DNA of 11,536 bases. It comes from Candidatus Mcinerneyibacteriota bacterium. GTDB lineage: Bacteria > AUK180 > JAQVHJ01. The stretch lies in assembly GCA_030630935.1 (NCBI GenBank), contig DAOVMD010000054.1, positions 1-11,536 of the forward strand, in the 5' to 3' direction. The position numbers were made by a program, and so were the translations under genes. Positions 6,164 through 11,536 of this stretch are shown here, piece after piece. Position 1 is the stretch's first letter. Every line of letters starts with the position of its first letter. A model generated the notes under the pieces. That model worked only from the letters and a program-made list of their open reading frames with translations. It was not told where the DNA came from and did no database searches.

Positions 6164-6967
6164 TTGATTTTTTTTGACACACATTCACATATTATTCCTA
6201 ACCTGGATGATGGCCCCGATGATGAATCCGAGACATTGGAATTATTAAAATTATATCAAACCAGGAATATAAAAAAAATTATTTGTACACCTCATATCTA
6301 CCATGGATTATATGAAAATTCAAAGGATTCAATTTTAGCGAAGTTTAAGATCCTAAAAAAACTCATCCGGGATAATAACATTGAGATTGAAGTTTACCCC
6401 GCATCAGAGGTAATGGCTTACATTGGTTTGGAAAAAGATTTATTCTCTGATAAGATTTTAACTGTGAATGATGAAAAAAAATTTGTATTTATTGAGTTTC
6501 CGTTAACCGGCTATCCTGCATTTGTTGAGGATATGGTCTTCAAAGTTCAAGTAGCAGGTTTAATTCCCATTCTTTCCCATCCTGAAAGGTATGCTGCAAT
6601 CGTTAAAAACCCCCTGAAAATATTCGATTATTTGGATAGAGAAATTTTAATTCAGATGAACTCCGGGAGTATTACAGGGAAGTTTGGAAAAAATGTTTTG
6701 AAAACTGCCGAGTTTATTTTAAAGCATAAGCTCTTCCATTTTGTCGGGACTGATACACATTCAATCTCGTCACGACGCCCTGATCTACCGGAAGCTTATG
6801 AAAAATGCAAGACTTATTTAAATGAGGAAGAATTAAAAATCATCTTCAAAGATAATCCGGAAGCATTAATTTCCAATGAGCGGATTCAATACCTTGAACC
6901 CATTCCTTATGAAAGTCAGGAAAAAAAAATCTTCGGGTTCTTCAAAAAAATCTTCAATTCGGATTAA
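6164..6967 (+). CDS. CpsB/CapC (YwqE)-like PHP-domain phosphatase
   Basis: The 267-residue protein belongs to the PHP superfamily and most resembles CpsB/YwqE, the manganese-dependent protein-tyrosine phosphatases that act on polysaccharide-synthesis tyrosine kinases. The N-terminal motif D5-T-H7-S-H9 with L14-D15-D16-G17 matches the family pattern of D-x-H-x-H followed by L-D-D-G. Further metal ligands appear as H44 (CTPH), H139 (SHPER) and D197/H199 (GTDTH). The start must be the TTG at 6164, because the in-frame stop TAA at 6146-6148 excludes anything upstream except non-start codons. Only a weak GAGAAG precedes it. It begins one base after the rnfB stop. No tyrosine kinase or capsule gene is visible, so the substrate is unknown, and histidinol-phosphatase-type PHP activity cannot be fully excluded. 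Confidence 0.88.
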   Translation: MIFFDTHSHIIPNLDDGPDDESETLELLKLYQTRNIKKIICTPHIYHGLYENSKDSILAKFKILKKLIRDNNIEIEVYPASEVMAYIGLEKDLFSDKILTVNDEKKFVFIEFPLTGYPAFVEDMVFKVQVAGLIPILSHPERYAAIVKNPLKIFDYLDREILIQMNSGSITGKFGKNVLKTAEFILKHKLFHFVGTDTHSISSRRPDLPEAYEKCKTYLNEEELKIIFKDNPEALISNERIQYLEPIPYESQEKKIFGFFKKIFNSD

Positions 6968-6973
6968 ATACTT

Positions 6974-7918
6974 ATGACGAAAAAACTTTATGCATCAATT
7001 GATATCGGAACAAATACAATCCGCTTATTAATTCTAAAAAATCCTCTAAAAAAAGATGAAAAGATAATAGTTAACCTGGTTAGAACTGCCAGATTAGGAA
7101 AGAACATTCAATCTACGGGTAAAATTCCTCAGGAAAGTATTGAAACTGCAAAAAAGATTTTCTTAGAATATAAGGAAATTATTGATGTGAATAAAGTAAA
7201 GAATCTCTATTCTGCTGCAACTGAAGGAGTCAGAAAAGCAAAGAATAAAGAAGAGATTCTTAGTATTTTTGAAGATATCTTCTTAATTAAACCTGAAGTA
7301 ATTACAGGTGAACGTGAAGCTGATTTATTGAAAACTGCAAACTTTGAATTCATTAAGATCTATGGTCAGTTTTTATTGTTTGATGTAGGCGGGGGGAGTA
7401 CAGAATTTATTCTCGAATCAACTAAACAAAGTAGGTTTGTTTCAATACCTGTGGGGATTTTAAGAATATTTGAGAAATATTTCAAATCACAACTTTCACT
7501 TGATGAAAATGAATATAGGACAATTTCAGATAAACTCATTGAAGAGTTGAAATTCATTATTGACGAGTTTACTTTTGAGGAGATTCCCCTTATCGGAACA
7601 GGTGGAACTGCAACAACTTTATCTTGCATTTATAAAGGTTTAAAAAAATATAATCATTATAAGGTTCATCATTCACATATACCATTAGAAGAGATTGAGA
7701 TTATTTTCGATACAGTGAATGCTCTCGACCTTGAATCAAGAAAAAGATTAATCGGTATGGATCCCGATAGGGCAGATATTTTATTACCGGGAATATTAAT
7801 AATTAAGGCGATCATGGAAACTTTAAACGAAAATAAATTGATTATTTCTGATAAAGGGATATTATTCGGTTTAATTTATGATAAGATCCAAGATTTGAAA
7901 AAGAAAAAGGAGCATTAG
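6974..7918 (+). CDS. Ppx/GppA family phosphatase (short, single-domain)
   Basis: Members of this ASKHA-fold family hydrolyse polyphosphate (Ppx) or pppGpp (GppA). D10-I-G-T-N-T15-I-R-L is the phosphate-binding loop, D137-V-G-G-G-S-T-E the second nucleotide/phosphate motif, and G208-T-G-G-T-A-T-T the third. ATEGVRKAKN and ITGEREADL correspond to further family motifs. At 314 residues it contains only the catalytic two-lobed domain and lacks the C-terminal HD-like domain of E. coli Ppx/GppA, like the short Aquifex-type enzymes. The ATG is 6 nt after the previous stop, and no strong ribosome binding site is visible (GGA at 6961-6963). Sequence alone cannot separate exopolyphosphatase from pppGpp phosphatase activity. 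Confidence 0.93.
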   Translation: MTKKLYASIDIGTNTIRLLILKNPLKKDEKIIVNLVRTARLGKNIQSTGKIPQESIETAKKIFLEYKEIIDVNKVKNLYSAATEGVRKAKNKEEILSIFEDIFLIKPEVITGEREADLLKTANFEFIKIYGQFLLFDVGGGSTEFILESTKQSRFVSIPVGILRIFEKYFKSQLSLDENEYRTISDKLIEELKFIIDEFTFEEIPLIGTGGTATTLSCIYKGLKKYNHYKVHHSHIPLEEIEIIFDTVNALDLESRKRLIGMDPDRADILLPGILIIKAIMETLNENKLIISDKGILFGLIYDKIQDLKKKKEH

Positions 7919-8410
7919 ATGACCAGCTCAAAATTAACCCAGATTGTGACTTTCGAATTAAATAATGTGATTTTCGGGATTGATGTTTTTGAAATTGATA
8001 AAATTCTTAAAAAAGAAAACTTGATTGACCTTCCCAGAAAAGAGATTACATATTTGATTGCAATGATAAAAATTGAATCAGAAATAATCTCAGTTGTAAG
8101 TTTAAGAAAACGATTCTCAATTCCTATCGCAGACCTAAAAAAAGAGAAAATTATTGTAATTAGACACTTGGACAATCTGATTGGGTTACTCGTGGATAAT
8201 GTTAAGAAGTTAATTGAATTTGAAGAATATGAAAAAATCTCAACTAAAACATGTCATGGTTTACCTTCTGAATTATTCACAGGCAAGATAAATGCCCAAA
8301 ACATGGATATTTTTATCATCGATGTTTTTAAATTATTAGAATATTCAGGCAAGCTAACTTTTAAATTCACTAAAAAGAAAGTAAAGAAACCTCGGAAAAA
8401 GAAAAAATAA
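7919..8410 (+). CDS. CheW-like chemotaxis/signalling adaptor protein
   Basis: CheW-domain proteins couple chemoreceptors to the kinase CheA. This 163-residue protein starts QIVTFELNNVIFGIDVFEIDKIL, the usual CheW beginning. It keeps the strand pattern ISVVSL-R63-K-R-F66 and I88-G-L-L-V-D93-N-V. The loop that in CheW normally carries an R-G (R-G-x-x-I/V-P-V) reads K-I-E-S-E-I-I-S, so the usual receptor/CheA-contact signature is degenerate. The last 16 residues (148-163) are very Lys-rich, a tail uncommon in CheW that could bind nucleic acid or acidic surfaces. The ATG touches the preceding TAG stop, with AAAGGAG 6 nt upstream inside the Ppx gene. No CheA, receptor or other che gene is in view. 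Confidence 0.85.
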   Translation: MTSSKLTQIVTFELNNVIFGIDVFEIDKILKKENLIDLPRKEITYLIAMIKIESEIISVVSLRKRFSIPIADLKKEKIIVIRHLDNLIGLLVDNVKKLIEFEEYEKISTKTCHGLPSELFTGKINAQNMDIFIIDVFKLLEYSGKLTFKFTKKKVKKPRKKKK

Positions 8411-8436
8411 ATTAATCATTGAAAGGAAGAATATTA

Positions 8437-9717
8437 ATGTTTACACATCTCCATAATCATTTTAAAGGGTCCTTTTTTGATAGTATAATTGATGACAAGA
8501 AGGCATTTGCAAAGTTAAATTCTGATAATAACAAGGGATTAGCGATTACAGACCATGGTCAAATGAATTATATTGTAAAATTTTCCAATAACGCCCGGGA
8601 GTTCGGGATAAAACCATTACTTGGAATGGAATTTTATTTTGTTGAAGATGCTACGGAAACTATCAATACAAAAGATAATTTTAGGAACCACTTAGTATTA
8701 ATTGCAAAAGACTCTGAAGGATTTAAAAACCTTGTTAAACTAAATAATATATCCTGGAAGGATAATTACTTTCAACGAACTCCAACAAGTACATTACGCG
8801 GTTTATTAGATTGGAATATGATCGAAGAATACAATAAAGGATTGATCTGTCTTACCGCTTGTTTTTTCGGGTCTTTACCTTATAAAGTCATTAATAGTTC
8901 ACAGAAAGATGTGGAAAAGGAATATTTTAAGTATAAAGAGATCTTTGGAGATGACCTGTATTTGGAGATGAGTTACCATGGTATACCTGAAGAGAAAATT
9001 GCAAATGAAGGTATTGAATTTCTGATTAAAAAATTTAATCAGAAAGGAGTTATAACTCAGGATTCCCATTACCTTAACCCGGATGATTATAAAACTCAGG
9101 ACATTTTAATAAATACAAGATTTGGCTATGCATCAAATTTCCACTTTAAATCTAAGGATTATTATTTCAAAAGTGAAGATGAAATGAGAAAACTTGGATT
9201 CAAAGAAGAATACTTAAATAATACAAATGAAGTTTATGAAAAAGTCAATTTCGATATTATCGAGTTCTATAAAGAAATAAAAAATGATTTTATAGTACAT
9301 GAATCAGATAAGGGGGAGGGGAGTAGTTTTATCGGAGAAGAAATTCCATTCTCCACATGGAAAACACTTGGGCTTAAGGAAACATTGAGAAGAACTAATT
9401 TAGTTGTTGGATATTCTGATAACTTACTCGATAAAATCTATGATGCTATACCTGACTTTAATAAATCACTAAAGGAAAATCTCATTCAGTCGGATGAACT
9501 TAGAGATAATTTTGCAAACACACATAAAAATCTCTTTTCAATTGCCCAAACACTTGAAGATTTCTATATCGACTTTAAAGTATTACTTCAATATAAGATA
9601 AGAGCAAACTCTGATAAAAAAATCTTGGATTACTTCCCTGTAGTAAGGATACAAGATTATAACGGTCTGCTCTTGCAGTATGATCTCGAATCAATGAAGA
9701 TTCTGGGTTTTTTATAA
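8437..9717 (+). CDS. PHP-domain protein derived from DNA polymerase III alpha, polymerase core lost
   Basis: Residues 1 to about 270 match the N-terminal PHP domain of bacterial DnaE-type polymerases: H4-L-H6-N-H8, T-D39-H40-G, G-M-E65, N-H85-L-V-L, T-A-C142, and Q-D209-S-H211-Y. All metal-ligand positions of the active PHP form appear kept. Residues about 298-426 resemble the part of the polymerase just after the catalytic palm (FSTWKTLGLKETLRR, then DKIYDAIPD, then LQYDLESMKILGFL), and the protein stops where a polymerase would continue. The palm segment with the PDxDxD aspartates is absent. At 426 residues it is roughly a third to two fifths of a full PolIII alpha. The ATG with AAGGAAG 7-8 nt upstream is preferred over an in-frame TTG at 8419. 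It could be a PHP phosphoesterase or nuclease acting alone. Confidence 0.85.
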   Translation: MFTHLHNHFKGSFFDSIIDDKKAFAKLNSDNNKGLAITDHGQMNYIVKFSNNAREFGIKPLLGMEFYFVEDATETINTKDNFRNHLVLIAKDSEGFKNLVKLNNISWKDNYFQRTPTSTLRGLLDWNMIEEYNKGLICLTACFFGSLPYKVINSSQKDVEKEYFKYKEIFGDDLYLEMSYHGIPEEKIANEGIEFLIKKFNQKGVITQDSHYLNPDDYKTQDILINTRFGYASNFHFKSKDYYFKSEDEMRKLGFKEEYLNNTNEVYEKVNFDIIEFYKEIKNDFIVHESDKGEGSSFIGEEIPFSTWKTLGLKETLRRTNLVVGYSDNLLDKIYDAIPDFNKSLKENLIQSDELRDNFANTHKNLFSIAQTLEDFYIDFKVLLQYKIRANSDKKILDYFPVVRIQDYNGLLLQYDLESMKILGFL

Positions 9718-9732
9718 AAGGAGCATTTTAAT

Positions 9733-10035
9733 ATGGATTCAATTGCACCTAATTGGTTAATAGTTTTTAGGATTTCAACTTCGTTATTTGCCGGATTAAT
9801 ATTATTAGGATTAATAATCTGGGGGTATTTCAAAACCAAAAACCCCGGGTATATTATAATTGGTGGGGCTAATATTCTGCATATCTTGTTCCAGGTTGTT
9901 AAAGTGGTCTCCTTATTTGTCGCTCAAGCAACTTTCTATCAAATAAATCAAGTATTAATGTACCTAAGTTCTGTGGTATTCTTAATTTTAGTTATTGGTC
10001 TTATAGTTCTTATCGTGAAATCAGAAAAAAGATGA
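9733..10035 (+). CDS. Small hypothetical membrane protein, three predicted helices
   Basis: The protein has 100 residues and is strongly hydrophobic. Helices are expected at about 9-31, 39-64 (IIIGGANILHILFQVVKVVSLFVA region) and 72-96, with a short charged end (KSEKR). No family is recognised. Its ribosome binding site AAAGGAG (9717-9723) overlaps the stop codon of the preceding PHP gene with 9-nt spacing to the ATG, so the two are probably translationally coupled. It is the last gene of the run. Function is unknown, and a membrane anchor or partner for the neighbouring protein is one possibility without direct support. Confidence 0.75.
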   Translation: MDSIAPNWLIVFRISTSLFAGLILLGLIIWGYFKTKNPGYIIIGGANILHILFQVVKVVSLFVAQATFYQINQVLMYLSSVVFLILVIGLIVLIVKSEKR

Positions 10036-10549
10036 ATGTAGTTTAATCTTTAAAAAGTTGCTATATGTAAATTGTTTAAATGTTTATGAAATCGCGACAT
10101 CGTAACTTGAATAAAACAAACCTTATTAAATATTCTTCAGTTGATTTCTACATTAAAATAGATTCGTATGAATAATCAAGTTTCGATTTCATTATTAAAG
10201 TGTATCTTATATGCTGAAGTAAACATAATATATATTATCGGACATTGTGTGAGATTGGAAATTGAACATATTTAGGTTAAAGTTATAGTTTAAGGTTGTT
10301 ACCTATCTGTTGGTATATTGGACATTATTATGATTAGGATTGTTTTTGTTTGCAAAATCTTTTTATATTTATCAATATTTGGGGAAACTTTTTTATAAAT
10401 AAGATTTTTTCAATTGAATTTTTAATTTATTAAAATTACACCCTATTTTTAAAATTACTTTTTTATATTTCTTTTATTACAAGATTTTATATTCTAGAAA
10501 ATGGTTTGAATTACTTAAAGTAACACTTTAAGTAATTCTTGTAATAAAT
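10036..10549. other. AT-rich convergent intergenic region
   Basis: This 514-bp stretch separates the end of the plus-strand operon from the end of the minus-strand solute-binding protein gene. No convincing reading frame, tRNA or repeat family member was seen. About 10340-10500 is extremely A/T-rich with T-runs on both strands. The only strong structure is the hairpin at 10508-10538 with its outer arms. No classical GC-rich terminator follows the 100-residue membrane protein gene. Confidence 0.7.
10508..10538 (-). terminator. Perfect 14-bp hairpin at the convergent end, probable 3'-end structure
   Basis: The arms at 10508-10521 and 10525-10538 are exactly complementary (GAATTACTTAAAGT and its reverse complement) around AAC. 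The hairpin begins 12 nt past the stop codon of the minus-strand gene. An outer pair of 11-bp arms (10473-10483 and 10538-10548) encloses it, sharing one base. The stem is A/T-rich, and no clean T-run follows at once on either strand, so it is an imperfect intrinsic terminator. It may act for either transcript, or only protect a 3' end. Confidence 0.45.
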
Positions 10550-11536
10550 TTATATTTTTGATATTTGCCCATTAGAATAAAATAATTCAAACAAACCATT
10601 AGGACGGATTTTTAGGTTTTCAATATTTTTTCCTGTAATTGCGGTTTCAGATATTGAGAATAATGGAATATGACAAAAGTCTCTTGTTAAAGCTTGTCTA
10701 ACGGCATCTTTATAAAAGATTGATCTAAAAGCTTTATCAGTTTTTGATCTTGCTTTTAGAAGAGAGATATTGACAGAGAAATTATTATAATGGCAATCAT
10801 TTTGCAGACTTTTCCCATGTAACAATGAAAAAGCAAAGAAGTCGGGGTCTGGTCTATCAATCCAAGCTGAGAAGAAGATTCCAGCTTTCCCTTTTGAAGT
10901 TTTTTCATCTAACTGTTCCCAAGGTAGACTATAAGATTCGAGTGTAATTCCAGTACTTTTTTTGAAATTTAGAGCAAGTGTTGCAACGAATTCTTCTCTA
11001 TGTGGATCATTAATACAATAGATAGTTGGCCTGAAATCTTGAGGCATCACCCCATCATGGATTAATTCATTAAATATTTCCTTAGCTTTTTCCGGATTAA
11101 ATTCTAATACTTTAGATTTCAGGTATTCATTATCATCAGGCCAAAGTACATCGGGTATAATATTATAAACTCTTGATATACCATAAGTTCCCATATGTTC
11201 ATCGATTAATTTATCCCAATCAATACTATGGTAGAATGCTTTTCGGAATCTGGTTTCGGAATATATTGGTGTTTTACATGAAAAACCGATATAATAATAA
11301 GAAAGTCCCTTAGTCTCTATTATTTTTACTTTATTTTTATTCTTCATTTTCTCTATTAACGGAGAGTCAATTTCGAGAGCAACATCAATTTTACGATCAA
11401 CTACATTTTTAATTCTATCATTATCTTCTTCAAATGGCAAAAAATATACTTTTGAGAAGTTTGGTTTTCCAGCCCAATAATCTTCATTCCTTACTAAAAG
11501 CACTTCATGATTCTTTTTCCAATGCATAAATTTATA
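10550..11536 (-). CDS. Family 5 extracellular solute-binding protein (ABC transporter), 5' end outside window
   Basis: The 328 visible residues match the C-terminal two thirds of SBP_bac_5 proteins (DppA/OppA/NikA type), which bind peptides, nickel or related ligands outside the membrane for an ABC importer. Recognisable parts are the HEVLLVRNEDYWAGKP stretch with the following PFEEDNDRIKNVVDRKIDVA, the FRKAFYHSIDWDKLI segment, FNPEKAKEIFNELI, and SAWIDRPDPDFFAFSLLH. A Met codon at 11525-11527 is internal. Upstream codons read Tyr-Lys-Phe and run off the edge, completing the usual YKF-x-x-W motif, so the signal peptide and first lobe lie to the right of the window. The ligand cannot be told. 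It converges on the Rnf operon and ends beside the hairpin. Confidence 0.9.
   Translation of the reverse strand, partial: YKFMHWKKNHEVLLVRNEDYWAGKPNFSKVYFLPFEEDNDRIKNVVDRKIDVALEIDSPLIEKMKNKNKVKIIETKGLSYYYIGFSCKTPIYSETRFRKAFYHSIDWDKLIDEHMGTYGISRVYNIIPDVLWPDDNEYLKSKVLEFNPEKAKEIFNELIHDGVMPQDFRPTIYCINDPHREEFVATLALNFKKSTGITLESYSLPWEQLDEKTSKGKAGIFFSAWIDRPDPDFFAFSLLHGKSLQNDCHYNNFSVNISLLKARSKTDKAFRSIFYKDAVRQALTRDFCHIPLFSISETAITGKNIENLKIRPNGLFELFYSNGQISKI

Noticed and set aside
8419-8436. Upstream TTG start for the PHP-only polymerase relative
   Set aside because: AAGGAAG lies downstream of that TTG and is well placed for the ATG at 8437, which also puts the H-L-H motif at the very N-terminus as in DnaE proteins.
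8437-9717. Full-length or split DNA polymerase III alpha
   Set aside because: The palm aspartate region and everything after the LQYDLESMKILGFL segment are missing, and the next gene encodes an unrelated membrane protein, not the remainder.
11525-11527. Met codon as the start of the solute-binding protein
   Set aside because: The upstream in-frame codons read Tyr-Lys-Phe, completing a conserved motif in the middle of the family, and the frame stays open to the window edge.

Overview
The window carries a complete Rnf electron-transport operon in the order rnfC-D-G-E-A-B. The same strand continues without a real break into five further genes: a CpsB/YwqE-like PHP phosphatase, a short Ppx/GppA phosphatase, an orphan CheW-like protein, a truncated DNA polymerase III alpha relative that keeps only its PHP half, and a small three-helix membrane protein. 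A converging, 5'-incomplete gene for a family 5 extracellular solute-binding protein fills the right end.

Organism: the DNA is AT-rich, uses strong AGGAG-type ribosome binding sites, and has at least one TTG start. The C-D-G-E-A-B order and the long multi-cluster RnfB are typical of anaerobes or fermenters. The left end is packed with palindromic intergenic repeats, including the kind that reads GTCATTGCGA...GGCAATCTC on the minus strand, which is known from scattered bacterial genomes and candidate phyla. I would guess an uncultured low-GC anaerobe, perhaps of the FCB/Cloacimonadota type or similar, but no marker gene here settles the phylum.

Layout: positions 1-600 are non-coding and consist largely of short palindromes and diverged repeat copies. 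A good sigma70-type promoter at 631-659 (TTGAAA, 17 bp, TAGAAT with an extended -10 TG) precedes a leader of about 100 nt and rnfC. From 769 to 10035 all genes are on the plus strand with gaps of 0-26 nt, and several stop codons overlap or touch the next ribosome binding site, so this looks like one transcription unit of about 9.3 kb. Positions 10036-10549 are AT-rich and non-coding, and end in a perfect 14-bp hairpin next to the end of the converging solute-binding protein gene.

How the genes work together: RnfB takes electrons from reduced ferredoxin. They pass across the membrane through the RnfA/RnfE iron-sulfur site and the covalent FMNs of RnfG and RnfD, then return to RnfC, which reduces NAD+. 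The energy released pumps Na+ or H+. The downstream genes have no established role in Rnf function. Their families (tyrosine phosphatase-type PHP, exopolyphosphatase/(p)ppGpp phosphatase-type, chemotaxis adaptor, PHP nuclease-type) point to signalling or housekeeping jobs, so any link to energy status is inference. The most unusual items are the PHP-only polymerase relative, which keeps all its metal ligands but has lost the polymerase active site, and an RnfB with seven candidate [4Fe-4S] motifs.
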